Below, one piece after another: positions 18,201 to 24,989 of a stretch of 51,737 nucleotides of DNA. Position 1 is the first letter of the stretch. Every line of letters starts with the position of its first letter. Source of the DNA: Vreelandella rituensis (lineage in GTDB: Bacteria; Pseudomonadota; Gammaproteobacteria; Pseudomonadales; Halomonadaceae); NCBI RefSeq assembly GCF_003336665.1, contig NZ_QPIJ01000027.1, positions 1-51,737 on the forward strand, read 5' to 3'. Below the pieces are notes generated by a model. It was not told where the DNA came from, did no database searches, and worked only from the letters and a program-made list of their open reading frames with translations. The position numbers were made by a program, and so were the translations under genes.

Positions 18201-18315
18201 TTTCTCCAGCATGGCCGTGGCCCTGATCGGCGGCCTGGGGGTGGCAACGCTATTGACGCTGGTGGTGCTGCCGGTGGTGTATTGCGTGCTGTATCGCATT
18301 CGGATACAGGCATAA
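15274..18315 (+). CDS. RND multidrug efflux transporter (HAE1 type)
   Basis: A 1013-aa inner-membrane RND pump with the usual two repeats, each a first helix, a large periplasmic loop and a helix bundle. Proton-relay motif GALIIALGMLVDNAIVV has the Asp of TM4 expected in drug pumps; the second repeat has GTLSLIGMVLKNAIVLVEE. It begins immediately after the adaptor stop, so the two are an operon. No outer-membrane TolC-like gene follows, so the pump must borrow one. Drug range cannot be inferred. Regulation is presumably by the divergent TetR protein. Confidence 0.95.
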   Translation: MVDYFLRHKAVSWLMTVVLLVGGTLSFLDMGQLEFPEFTIRNALVTTAYPGATPREVEQEVTSTLEESIQEMPSIKRISSISSDGLSQITIELQSTVQEGELQQLWDSLRRKVEDAQPRLPPGARQSHINDDFGDVFGLMVNLTGEGYAMADLADHADFLKRELALVDGVEKVSLGGEHPERIYVEVDRERLSALNIPLARLQQLLDTQNAVADAGHLKQNGRRFLVSPTGSAADIEDLRALIVSEGNGELVRLSDIAEVYRDLADQPQQLYRDMGRPSLSLGVSFKSGVNVVDVGERLDRRLTELEARTPVGMELNVVYDQPQVVDDAVSGFLISLIQAVAIVIVVLMLFMGWRSGILMGSILLITIIGTFMMMRIHGLQLEKISLGALIIALGMLVDNAIVVTEGMLVGLKRGLTVREAAHQVVRQNAWPLLAATLIAVAAFAPIGLSPDTTGEFIGSLFFVLLYSLLLSWVTALTLTPFFFAMFFRNVSGGDAQQDPYRGAVYQLFRRLITLGIRLRWVTLVMVGLVLMSAGYGFTFVKDAFFPASNTPIFFVDYWMPEGTDILETQRRISELEETVMAMEGIEHLTTVVGGGAQRFTLTYSPEERYASYAQLIVETPDKQTQHQRMGEVEAALERYHPDVDYKIMPLEVGPAPKAKLEARLYGSDPEVLRQLGADVEALFHEEPLATSVRQSWRNRVQVIKPVFLEDAARRLGVTRAGLADTLALNTSGAQVGIYRDGSDLIPIIARAAPGQRHDVDNFGSLNVWSEERGRYIAADQVIEQVTTQVADPLILRRNRQRMLAVYAEPHPLSGVTAASVLERIRPEVEALELPPGYRLEWGGEYETAGEAQSGLFASLPLGLVVMFIITVVLFNNLRQALAIWSLVPLTIIGVVGALLLTGLPFSFMALLGTLSLIGMVLKNAIVLVEEINVQLPLHEHRYHAVVRAAVSRVRPVAMAALTTMLGMIPLINDAFFSSMAVALIGGLGVATLLTLVVLPVVYCVLYRIRIQA

Positions 18316-18364
18316 TGGCTTGGCTTGAGCGTTAAGCCATTGGAACCTGGAGCAGAGCACAACA

Positions 18365-18404
18365 AAAAACGGCCACTTGCTCGATGAGCTAAGTGGCCGT
18401 TTTT
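18365..18404. terminator. Bidirectional terminator after the RND gene
   Basis: 14-bp perfect stem AAAAACGGCCACTT / AAGTGGCCGTTTTT whose loop also pairs (GCTC-GAT-GAGC). T-runs exist on both strands. Before island insertion it would have served both the RND operon and the leftward tRNA-Pro. Confidence 0.9.
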
Positions 18405-18413
18405 ATTGAATTT

Positions 18414-18464
18414 TTTGGTCGGAATAGCAGGATTCGAACCTACGACCTCTGCCTCCCGAAGGCA
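18414..18464. repeat. attL: displaced tRNA-Pro 3' half
   Basis: 51 bp identical to 27425-27475; on the minus strand it reads anticodon loop, variable arm, T-arm, acceptor strand and CCA of tRNA-Pro. Similarity continues leftward to 18406 with one mismatch. The 5' half of a tRNA is missing here, so this copy is not functional. Confidence 0.95.
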
Positions 18465-18560
18465 AAACTCATAGATTGCCAGTGATAACGACAGACAAGA
18501 AAAGTCCTTATTATCAGGCAGGTTACACCTTTATCTTATTCCTCCTTGTATATCGTTGTT

Positions 18561-18627
18561 AGTGGTTATAGACTCCAATTGCAGTTACCAAAGTGGTGAC
18601 GAATAGGGGCCGAGCATGATAACCACT
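18561..18627. promoter_or_regulatory. Probable integrase/excisionase arm sites at the int promoter
   Basis: AGTGGTTAT (18561-18569) and its inverted copy ATAACCACT (18619-18627, overlapping the int start) flank TTACCAAAGTGGTGAC (18585-18600). The last element recurs near attR as TTACCAACGTGGTTAC (27354-27369), 14 of 16 bases identical. Matching sites close to both att ends suggest binding by recombinase or directionality factor; overlap with the int start suggests autoregulation. Confidence 0.5.
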
Positions 18628-19902
18628 GATCGCCAGATCCAAGCATTGAAGCCAGAAGAAGCCGTTTATTGGGAGGCCATCAAGTCTCCCCATGGCGGCG
18701 GCCTGGCTATTCGCGTTCAGCCGACTGGATCCAAGAGCTTTTACTATCGTTTTCGCCACAATGGTAAGCAAGACTCCTTTTCACTTGGCCGCTATCCCAG
18801 CGTGACGCTTCAGGATGCTCGGGAGGCTCACAGCGAGGCCGCCAAGCTGCTAGCTGATGGGATCAACCCTAAGCGCGTGAAGAGGGAGCGCAAGACAAAG
18901 AACCAAGCGGCATGGACAGTGCGAGAGCTGTTCGAGAAATGGATCGTCAGTTATGCCAAGGCCCCATCCAATCGCACCAAGCGCCCGCCGTCTGAAACTG
19001 TGGTGGAGCAAACGCGGTGGCGGTGGGGATACTACCTTGATGCTCGGCTTGGGGACTTCCTGGTTAAGCGAGTGGACAGCCAGCACGTTAAAGGCGTGAT
19101 AGCCGAAGTGGCAGAGGATCAGAGCCGGGAGCAGGCTCGCAAGTGCCTAACCATGCTGCGTGGCATGTTCGACTTCGCAGAGACTCGGGGGCAAGTGGAG
19201 ATCAATCCGGCCCAGGGTATCCAGCCGTCGAAGATCGGAGCCTCCAAGGCCGCACCTCGGGAGCGCAAGCTCGACTTAAAAGAATTGCGCCGCCTATGGA
19301 TCGCCATTGATGAAACGCATCTTGCCGAGTCTACCGCCGCTGCATTGAAGTTCTTGATCCTGACTGGCCAGCGCCGTGGCGAGCTGCTGTTAGCCAAGTG
19401 GCAGTTCATCGACCTGGATGAAGGTGTCTGGATCATGCCCGCCGCCGATACCAAAAACCGCAAGGCTCATACCGTCTACCTGTCCGATGCCGCCAAGGAT
19501 CTTTTACGATCCCTTCACCGGCACGGGGAGTATGTTTTCCATGGGCGCGTGGAAGGCCAGCCAATAGGCGCAAGCTCTATCACCACCGCAATGATGAGGC
19601 TGCAAGGCAGGAAAGGCCGCGAGAGAGACGAGAGCGCTCCCCTAAGCGACGTTGTGCCGTTCTCGGTACACGACTTGCGTCGGAGCTTTGCCACCGGCCT
19701 TGGCGAGTATTGCGCCGTTCAGCCGCACATTGTCGAGCGCATGTTGAATCACGTTCCCGAAGATAGTTTGGTCGCCACGTATCAGCGAGCCGGGTATGCC
19801 GAAGAACAGCGGCTTGCCTGGCAGGCATGGGGGGATCTAATCGCCAGCCAAGTGGCCAGAGATGCGGAAAACGTCGTTCCGATGAAAAGGGCGGTAAAGT
19901 GA
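18616..19902 (+). CDS. int: Tyrosine-type site-specific integrase
   Basis: A 428-aa phage/island integrase of the group with an N-terminal arm-binding DUF4102-like domain (IRVQPTGSKSFYYRFRHNGK, SLGRYPSVTLQDARE). Catalytic residues are visible: R253 (LTGQRRGELLLAKW), H352 and R355 (HDLRR), H379 (MLNH) and nucleophile Y389 (ATYQRAGY). AGGGG lies before the ATG. It sits just inside attL and presumably catalyses recombination between attP and the tRNA-Pro 3' half. The tail ENVVPMKRAVK is typical of this integrase group. Intact, so the island may still be mobile. Confidence 0.96.
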   Translation: MITTDRQIQALKPEEAVYWEAIKSPHGGGLAIRVQPTGSKSFYYRFRHNGKQDSFSLGRYPSVTLQDAREAHSEAAKLLADGINPKRVKRERKTKNQAAWTVRELFEKWIVSYAKAPSNRTKRPPSETVVEQTRWRWGYYLDARLGDFLVKRVDSQHVKGVIAEVAEDQSREQARKCLTMLRGMFDFAETRGQVEINPAQGIQPSKIGASKAAPRERKLDLKELRRLWIAIDETHLAESTAAALKFLILTGQRRGELLLAKWQFIDLDEGVWIMPAADTKNRKAHTVYLSDAAKDLLRSLHRHGEYVFHGRVEGQPIGASSITTAMMRLQGRKGRERDESAPLSDVVPFSVHDLRRSFATGLGEYCAVQPHIVERMLNHVPEDSLVATYQRAGYAEEQRLAWQAWGDLIASQVARDAENVVPMKRAVK

Positions 19903-20402
19903 CTTTTTCAGAAAAGCGCCGGGTAGGGTGCCTACAGAACCATGCGACACGCAAAGGAGCTAATTCGCTGCTAACTGATGGCAATGTCTATATGTGGTAT
20001 GTAAAGCCCGAAAAGAGATCTATATGGTGGAAAGTCAAGTCTATACTTCGTCCGTGCATTCCATATACTAGTCAATGCAGATCAGTAATAACGCTGGGGA
20101 ACAATCCAGTGAAATGAGGCTAGGGCCTCCAACCGCCAAGAAGGAAAAGCCCTAGTCATCACGAACCGCCAGCAAGCGGAAAGGTTTTGCAGATGCTCAA
20201 CAGCGAGACGCAAAAAACCTTAAGCCCGACGCGCCAACGTCGGCAGGTAATCTGCGTAATTTATGCTAGAGAGCATGGGCCAGTGCGTAAAGGCATTGGC
20301 TTACTTTCTAGTGTAGCTTCCATGCTTAAATTTAAGCAATAGCTACGCTGCTATTCTGTGATTCCTTTCCTACCTGCTGGCCTCTGAAAGTGGAGGTCGG
20401 AC
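19903..20402 (+). promoter_or_regulatory. 500-bp non-coding regulatory region between int and the alpA-like gene
   Basis: No convincing gene. It contains several inverted repeats: CTAGGGC/GCCCTAG enclosing about 22 nt (20119-20155); a long imperfect stem AAGGTTTTGC/GCAAAAAACCTT near 20181-20222; and GCTTAAATTTAAGC (20324-20337), a perfect palindrome nested within GTAGCT/AGCTAC. The position is that of the immunity and regulatory region in P4-type elements, so a regulatory RNA plus an operator before the alpA-like gene is plausible. The composition is more AT-rich than the flanks. Confidence 0.5.
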
Positions 20403-20609
20403 ATGTCCGCCAACCCTGCAAGAAAGTGCCTAGCAGAGCGCCAAGCCGCTGAATACCTAGGCTTTGCACCCGCAACCCTTCGCCAGAGCCGCCACACCGG
20501 CAAGCTCGCAGGCGTCTGCGCCCCAAAGCACATTAAACTGGGTCGGAGCGTCAGATATTACGCGTCAGATCTTGATACCTGGCTGAAAAGTACGGAGGTG
20601 TCAGCATGA
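20403..20609 (+). CDS. AlpA-like helix-turn-helix regulator / excisionase
   Basis: A 68-aa protein with a MerR/AlpA-type winged HTH: CLAERQAAEYLGFAPATLRQSRHTGKLAGVCAPKHIKLGRSVRYYASDLDTWLKS. The pattern of recognition helix, then the LGRSVRYYASDLDTWL wing, is characteristic of HTH_17/AlpA proteins, which activate integrase or act as excisionases in P4-like islands. GGAGG is 6 nt before the ATG. Its stop overlaps the next ORF (ATGA), beginning a five-gene coupled operon that ends with the 23471 gene. Confidence 0.88.
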   Translation: MSANPARKCLAERQAAEYLGFAPATLRQSRHTGKLAGVCAPKHIKLGRSVRYYASDLDTWLKSTEVSA

Positions 20610-20740
20610 TTCTTAATGCTGCCCAGCTCCGCCGCGCCGCCCTCAAAGGTGCTGCCGACTATATCGAGGGATCCACCCACGCCACCCGCGCCTACTCCGC
20701 CCCGGAGCAGTTTGATAAAGACTTCGGGGGTGAGCTATGA
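20606..20740 (+). CDS. 44-aa small island protein, unknown
   Basis: Begins MILNAAQLRRAALKGAADY and ends QFDKDFGGEL. ATGA overlaps at both ends (with the alpA-like stop and the next start) and GGAGG upstream show that it is translated. Helical N-terminal half; no domain recognised. Possibly a replication or regulation accessory. Confidence 0.7.
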   Translation: MILNAAQLRRAALKGAADYIEGSTHATRAYSAPEQFDKDFGGEL

Positions 20741-21021
20741 AGAATCAGATCCGTATCGCCGCTGCTGCGGTGGCGCTTGTTCAGGCCGAGCGTGCCGTTG
20801 ATGAAGCTAAGGAAGAGTATTCTTTCACCCTAACGAATTACTTCTCTAAACACGGTCGCCCTGATGGTCGAATGACCGCTGATGACCCGCGTTTTGAAAG
20901 CGCCCGGCGAGCTACCGAACCACGCTATCAGGAACTCCAGCGTCTCAAGCGCCGATTCTACCGCGCCCGCCAGAAACTCCGCCTGGAAGTAGGTCGAGCC
21001 GGGGGTGGTCTATGCAGCTAA
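20737..21021 (+). CDS. 94-aa helical island protein, unknown
   Basis: Helical, charged protein (AVALVQAERAVDEAKEEYSF, then YQELQRLKRRFYRARQKLRLE, likely coiled coil). ATGA overlap with the preceding ORF and a 10-nt overlap with the primase gene; GGGGGTGAG serves as ribosome-binding site. Its position directly before the primase suggests a replication accessory (inference). No family recognised. Confidence 0.72.
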   Translation: MKNQIRIAAAAVALVQAERAVDEAKEEYSFTLTNYFSKHGRPDGRMTADDPRFESARRATEPRYQELQRLKRRFYRARQKLRLEVGRAGGGLCS

Positions 21022-23471
21022 AAACAAAAACGCCCGACCGAAGCCGAGCGCAAAAGAATCAAATCCAAGCGCATGATAGCACGCCCTGCGATTTTACTGC
21101 ACTGATGGAGCCGGTAGCGCGGGAATTGTTGGGCGATCCAAACGCAGAGCTTACCAAAGGCGACAATCTGCGTTTTGGTACGCACGGCAGCATGGCTGTG
21201 GATATTGAAGCGGGCCGCTGGTTCTCACATGAAGAGGACGTCGGCGGAGGCGTTCTCGACTTGTTAGCGCATGAGCTAAACCTCAGTACCCGTGCCGAGC
21301 AATTGCGCTGGCTAGAGAGTAACGGGTTCAAGGAGCGCACTGACGCCAAAGCCAAATCCCGCATAGTCGAGACTTACGATTACGCTGATGAAGACGGCAC
21401 GCTGCTTTTTCAGGCGGTACGCATGGAGCCTAAGAGCTTCCGTCAGCGCCGCCCGGATGGCAACGGCTGGAAGTGGAGCGTCAAAGGCGTTCGGCAGGTG
21501 CCGTACCGATTGCCCGACCTATTGGCGAACCAAGACGCGCCGGTTTTTGTTGTGGAAGGCGAGAAAGATGCTGACCGCCTCGCCAAGCTGGGATTGCTCG
21601 CCACCTGTAATGCAGGCGGTGCCGGTAAGTGGACAAATGCACACAGCGAGCCGCTAGCCAATCGTCGCGTGATAGTGCTACCCGATAGCGATGTAGCGGG
21701 CCGTGACCATGCCGAAAAAGTGCGCGCCTCCCTGGAAGCCGTCGGCGCTCAAGTGCGTGTCGTGGCGTTGGCTGGGCTGCCTGAAAAGGGTGATGTTTCT
21801 GACTGGCTAGACAGCGATGGTAGTAAAGAGGCATTGCTCGAACTCCTCAAAAGCCGCGATTACGACTTGCCAGTACCGGCAGGGGATGTTGCTACCGCGC
21901 CCGCATTAGCCCCGGCAGGTGATGAGGATGGCGAGAAACAAGCGCAATCTGACAAGATCGTCGGTTTTGTTCAGGCATACCATGAGCTATTCCATGATGT
22001 GAATGACGTGGCCTATGCTCGCAGCCGCGATACCGGCGAGGTTCGGCCATTATCGAGCAAGGCGTTCCGGCACTGGCTCACGGCAGCTTTTTATAAGCAG
22101 GAAGAAAAGGCGGTTCGAGACCAGTCTTTACGCGAGGCCCGCATGACGCTGGAAGGGCTGGCGATGCAGGAACAGCGCACTGTTTTTGTGCGCGTCGCCA
22201 AGGCCAATAAAGAGTATTGGCTCGACCTCGGCATGGCTGGCAATAGTAAGGCCGTCAAGATCCGCCCAGGGCATTGGGAAGTTGTCGAGCATCCCGGCGA
22301 CATTATGTTTTGCCGTTCGGAAAGCGCCCAACCACTACCTGAACCAACCCATGGCGGAAGTATCGACGGGCTGTGGAATATCGCCAATATCCCTCCGCAA
22401 TCGCGCCTGCTGGTGGTGGCCTGGCTCGTAGAGTGCCTGAGAATTGACACGCCTTATCCGGTGGTGGAATTACTTGGCGAGCAAGGGAGCGGGAAGAGTG
22501 GCACGCAGTCCGCGTTGCGTCAGCTAGTTGATCCCAACGCAGCCGACCTGCGAGGCGTGCCGAAATCAGCGGAAGACTTGTTTGTCAGTGGGGGAGTTAA
22601 CCACACCATCAGCATGGAAAACGTCAGTCATCTTCCGGCACAACTACAGGATGCCTTATGCGTGGTGGCGACTGGTGGAGGCTTTGCCCGTAGAAAGCTG
22701 TATAGCGACAGTGAAGAGACGGTAATCACGCTCAAGCGTCCAGTGATCCTAAATGGCATTGCCGCCGCTGTGACTCAGCAAGACCTAGTGAGCCGCACTA
22801 TCACAGTGGAGTTGCCGGTAATTCAAAGCGCTCAGACAAAGGACAGTCTCGAAGAGGCGTTCGAGTCTAACCGCCCCGGCATTATTGGCGCATTGCTCGA
22901 CATTACCGCCAAGGCGTTGGAGTACCTGCCGGAAATGTCACTTCCCGCTGCCGAGCGTCCGCGCCTGGTGGAGTTCGCCTATCTGGGCATGGCCGTTGCT
23001 AAGGCGATGGGGGAGGATCCGGCCAAGTTCATGGAGCAATTCAACGTCGCTCGTCAAGACGGCCTGGAGCGCACCCTGGATGCTAGCCCGGTGGCAACGG
23101 CTGTTAGGGACTGGGCAGAAATTCATCCGGGCGAAGTGAGAGACCACCCCGCAAAATATTGGCTCACCTTACTCGAAGACTATAAGCCGAGAGGCTGTGA
23201 GTCGTGGCCGCGCTCAGCTAAAGGGCTGGGGGATGCCATGCGACGTGCCGCCCCGGCGCTGCGCCAACTTGGGATTGAGTGCCAGTGTCTCGGGAAGATT
23301 GGCGGCGCTGTGAAATGGCGCGTAGGAATGGCCAGCAAAAGAAACTCATGGGATCCAAGTCCTGCAAGTCCTGAAGTCCTGGCAGATGAGCATGGGGAGC
23401 AGGACATTAGGACTTCTAGGACTTCATATCAAAGAGTTTCTTTAGGTGCTGAAGATGCGGAGGTCTTTTAA
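21012..23471 (+). CDS. Toprim primase / P-loop ATPase replication protein
   Basis: An 819-aa replication protein of the kind found in phages and satellites. N-terminal region LRFGTHGSMAVDIEAGRWFSHEEDVGGGVLDLL is shared by phage primases; a Toprim domain follows (VFVVEGEKDADRL, E182; LPDSDVAGRDHAEKV, D225 and D227; KGDVSDWL). A second half carries an ATPase with Walker A GEQGSGKS at 489-496 and a C-terminal DNA-binding-like region. No CHC2 zinc finger is evident. Likely primes and unwinds the island replicon after excision. Ends in TAATG, coupling to the next ORF. The C-terminal 40 residues are Ser/Asp/Glu-rich and look disordered. Confidence 0.9.
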   Translation: MQLKTKTPDRSRAQKNQIQAHDSTPCDFTALMEPVARELLGDPNAELTKGDNLRFGTHGSMAVDIEAGRWFSHEEDVGGGVLDLLAHELNLSTRAEQLRWLESNGFKERTDAKAKSRIVETYDYADEDGTLLFQAVRMEPKSFRQRRPDGNGWKWSVKGVRQVPYRLPDLLANQDAPVFVVEGEKDADRLAKLGLLATCNAGGAGKWTNAHSEPLANRRVIVLPDSDVAGRDHAEKVRASLEAVGAQVRVVALAGLPEKGDVSDWLDSDGSKEALLELLKSRDYDLPVPAGDVATAPALAPAGDEDGEKQAQSDKIVGFVQAYHELFHDVNDVAYARSRDTGEVRPLSSKAFRHWLTAAFYKQEEKAVRDQSLREARMTLEGLAMQEQRTVFVRVAKANKEYWLDLGMAGNSKAVKIRPGHWEVVEHPGDIMFCRSESAQPLPEPTHGGSIDGLWNIANIPPQSRLLVVAWLVECLRIDTPYPVVELLGEQGSGKSGTQSALRQLVDPNAADLRGVPKSAEDLFVSGGVNHTISMENVSHLPAQLQDALCVVATGGGFARRKLYSDSEETVITLKRPVILNGIAAAVTQQDLVSRTITVELPVIQSAQTKDSLEEAFESNRPGIIGALLDITAKALEYLPEMSLPAAERPRLVEFAYLGMAVAKAMGEDPAKFMEQFNVARQDGLERTLDASPVATAVRDWAEIHPGEVRDHPAKYWLTLLEDYKPRGCESWPRSAKGLGDAMRRAAPALRQLGIECQCLGKIGGAVKWRVGMASKRNSWDPSPASPEVLADEHGEQDIRTSRTSYQRVSLGAEDAEVF

Positions 23472-23773
23472 TGGCTGCTATAGATTACCTCAACCGGCTA
23501 GGTCTTCACGTTGAGCCGCTTCCCGGCAACCGCATATCAGTCTGGCCAGTCGATAACATAACCTCAGACGTTCGTGTCTGGATCCGTGAGCATAAACCCG
23601 ACTTGCTGCGTGAACTATTGGCCGCCAATGACAATACGCGCATAGCTTGGCGCGTCGTGCGAAACGGCAAACCTATGACCATGCTCGGCAAGGTGATGAC
23701 GTATGAAGAGGCGTTAGAGTCTGCCCAGGGCCGCTGGCCACGTGACGATATCCGCGTCGAGCATAACTACTAG
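23471..23773 (+). CDS. Small protein with TubC_N-like docking fold
   Basis: A 100-aa protein starting in the TAATG overlap with the primase stop. The N-terminal 50 residues (YLNRLGLHVEPLPGNRISVW followed by ITSDVRVWIREHKPDLLREL) match the pattern of TubC N-terminal docking domains, often found next to phage primases, where they may mediate protein-protein contact. The rest (WRVVRNGKPMTMLGKVMTYEEALESAQGRWP) is a small basic domain. Probable primase partner (inference). The operon ends here at a strong terminator. Confidence 0.75.
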   Translation: MAAIDYLNRLGLHVEPLPGNRISVWPVDNITSDVRVWIREHKPDLLRELLAANDNTRIAWRVVRNGKPMTMLGKVMTYEEALESAQGRWPRDDIRVEHNY

Positions 23774-23788
23774 ACCCGCTGCCCATCG

Positions 23789-23813
23789 AAGCCCACCAAT
23801 GCGTGGGCTTTTT
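23789..23813 (+). terminator. Terminator of the replication operon
   Basis: Stem AAGCCCAC (23789-23796) / GTGGGCTT (23803-23810) with a 6-nt loop and T-run, 15 bp after the 23773 stop. Confidence 0.88.
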
Positions 23814-23821
23814 GTGCTTAG

Positions 23822-23838
23822 CGTCCGCCATGGCGTTG
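23822..23838 (+). repeat. Repeat after terminator, copy 1
   Basis: CGTCCGCCATGGCGTTG here and CGTCTGCCATGGCGTTG at 24884-24900 follow two different terminators at equal distance, together with a shared GTGC stretch. See the findings for interpretation. Confidence 0.7.
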
Positions 23839-23952
23839 CTAGGAACGGCATGCACACCTAGCGCTGCTTTGATTAATTTTCGGGAGCCATGCTTACTAAT
23901 GCTTTTTTATTGCTTTATTCATTGATTAACCCTAAAAGCTGGGATAACGTAG

Positions 23953-23967
23953 TACGCGTAATACGCG
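23953..23967 (+). promoter_or_regulatory. Direct-repeat operator candidate for the RHH gene
   Basis: TACGCG-TAA-TACGCG, two hexamers 9 bp apart, lies 18 bp before the RHH start. Ribbon-helix-helix regulators commonly bind such closely spaced half-sites, so autoregulation is plausible. Confidence 0.5.
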
Positions 23968-23984
23968 AACACAGGAATATAGCA

Positions 23985-24149
23985 ATGCCCGATAACATGA
24001 GCCATTTAAGCGTAAGAGTGCCGCAATCAACACGCGATGCACTGGACGAGCTAGCCCGCAAGCGCCGCATGGAAAGCGGGGAGGATGTTCGCCTTGCTGA
24101 CATGGTTCGGGCTGCACTGGACGAATACGTGAAGCGTCACAAGGCGTAG
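23985..24149 (+). CDS. Ribbon-helix-helix DNA-binding protein
   Basis: A 54-aa protein, MPDNMSHLSVRVPQSTRDAL onward, with the beta-strand LSVRVPQ then two helices as in CopG/Arc-type regulators. The ATG at 23985 is chosen because AGGA lies upstream and the domain starts there; an in-frame ATG at 23889 would add a hydrophobic stretch not seen in the family. No toxin gene follows directly, so it is more likely a regulator or plasmid-style copy/partition factor than an antitoxin. Confidence 0.8.
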   Translation: MPDNMSHLSVRVPQSTRDALDELARKRRMESGEDVRLADMVRAALDEYVKRHKA

Positions 24150-24225
24150 AACGAAAGCGCCCCCGGCAATCTGCTGTAACAGATCCCGAGGGCATGACAC
24201 CGCGAACCTTTGGAGAGAACCCGCG
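24150..24225 (+). promoter_or_regulatory. Stem-loop leader between the RHH gene and the 24226 ORF
   Basis: ATCTG-CTGTAA-CAGAT nested in an imperfect GCCC...GGGC outer stem, lying between two genes; possible attenuator or processing site. GGAGAG is the ribosome-binding site of the next ORF. Confidence 0.4.
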
Positions 24226-24372
24226 ATGCAAGGCAATACTACCACACTGCCGTCGATGAACAGCGCCCAGCTAGGCCGTCTACTGGACGTTCTCGAACCA
24301 TTCAGGGCTGAACCAATCACGCCCGCTATCGTGGCGCTCGCCGCCGCCCTTATTCGCAAGGAAGCTAAATAA
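24226..24372 (+). CDS. 48-aa small island protein, unknown
   Basis: Begins MQGNTTTLPSMNSAQLGRLL and continues DVLEPFRAEPITPAIVALAAAL. GGAGAG about 9 nt before ATG; stop overlaps next start (TAATG at 24370-24374). Two short helices predicted; no family recognised. Part of a three-ORF coupled string up to 24817. Confidence 0.65.
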   Translation: MQGNTTTLPSMNSAQLGRLLDVLEPFRAEPITPAIVALAAALIRKEAK

Positions 24373-24572
24373 TGACCGCACAACAGATCGACAACATCGA
24401 GCTTCATTCCCAACGTGCATGGGCGCTCGCGTCAATGCTGCAAACGTACCTGAGCCAAGGCACTGATGAGCCTAGCCGGGAAGTGATGAGCGGCGCTGTA
24501 GCGGAAATATGGGAACGCCTGGACGCCATCGGCGCCGAGCTTCACCGTAAGCCAGTGGAGGAAGTCGCATGA
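24372..24572 (+). CDS. 66-aa small island protein, unknown
   Basis: Helical protein (NIELHSQRAWALASMLQTYL then GAVAEIWERLDAIGAELHRK). Start in TAATG overlap with the previous stop and AAGGA upstream; stop overlaps the following start (ATGA). The content and length recall small phage DUF3077-like proteins that follow a 48-aa-type ORF, but I cannot assign it. Confidence 0.65.
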   Translation: MTAQQIDNIELHSQRAWALASMLQTYLSQGTDEPSREVMSGAVAEIWERLDAIGAELHRKPVEEVA

Positions 24573-24817
24573 TGAACGAGAGCGATTTGGCAGCCATGAT
24601 CCAATTCTCAAGTAATAACGCATGGAGCCAGCTAATCGACCTGCGTGATTACATTGAAATGGATGATACAGTTAGCCGAGATGAAGCACTGGCTGAAGCC
24701 CTTGGCTTGGTAGAAGTCGTGAGAGATTATGCCGCTCGCCTTAATGGAGATTTTAGCTATATGCCTGATGCAAGCCTGGAACCTGCGTTAGATGCTGAGT
24801 TTGAAGTCATCAAGTAA
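24569..24817 (+). CDS. 82-aa acidic island protein, unknown
   Basis: Acidic helical protein (MNESDLAAMIQFSSNNAWSQ... DYIEMDDTVSRDEALAEALGL). ATGA overlap with the preceding stop and GGAGG upstream. Low pI suggests a possible protein inhibitor or DNA mimic, only as speculation. Followed by a terminator at 24849. Confidence 0.65.
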   Translation: MMNESDLAAMIQFSSNNAWSQLIDLRDYIEMDDTVSRDEALAEALGLVEVVRDYAARLNGDFSYMPDASLEPALDAEFEVIK

Positions 24818-24848
24818 CGACCTAGCGACAGCACCGCTCCACCAATGA

Positions 24849-24874
24849 CCCGGCCATTCAGCGCCGGGTTTTTT
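24849..24874 (+). terminator. Terminator of the small-ORF operon
   Basis: CCCGGC (24849-24854) / GCCGGG (24863-24868) stem followed by T6. Confidence 0.88.
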
Positions 24875-24883
24875 GTGCCTGAA

Positions 24884-24900
24884 CGTCTGCCATGGCGTTG
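24884..24900 (+). repeat. Repeat after terminator, copy 2
   Basis: CGTCTGCCATGGCGTTG, one mismatch from 23822-23838, again just downstream of a terminator. Confidence 0.7.
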
Positions 24901-24922
24901 AAGACAAGCGGCTGTTTCAGTG

Positions 24923-24951
24923 TGAAACCATGGGGTTATATACAGTATAAT
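24923..24951 (+). promoter_or_regulatory. Promoter candidate before the 24990 gene
   Basis: Perfect -10 TATAAT (24946-24951) with a poor -35 (TGAAAC) 17 bp upstream. Overlapping TATATACAGTA resembles one LexA half-site, but the partner half-site is not present. Confidence 0.5.
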
Positions 24952-24989
24952 GGGCAGGGTTAATCGCTGATTCAAAAGGGAAATCCGCC

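Noticed and set aside
18414..18464. Second functional tRNA gene
   Set aside because: Only the 3' half is present; acceptor 5' strand and D-arm are missing.
19827..20117. 96-aa plus-strand open frame overlapping the integrase end
   Set aside because: Starts inside int without ribosome-binding site and has no protein-like pattern.
23985..24372. Toxin-antitoxin pair (RHH gene plus next ORF)
   Set aside because: A 77-bp gap with a stem-loop separates them and the next ORF has no toxin-like motif.
24932..24951. Second LexA box in front of the 24990 gene
   Set aside because: TATATACAGTA matches only one half-site; the left side reads TGGG instead of CTGT.
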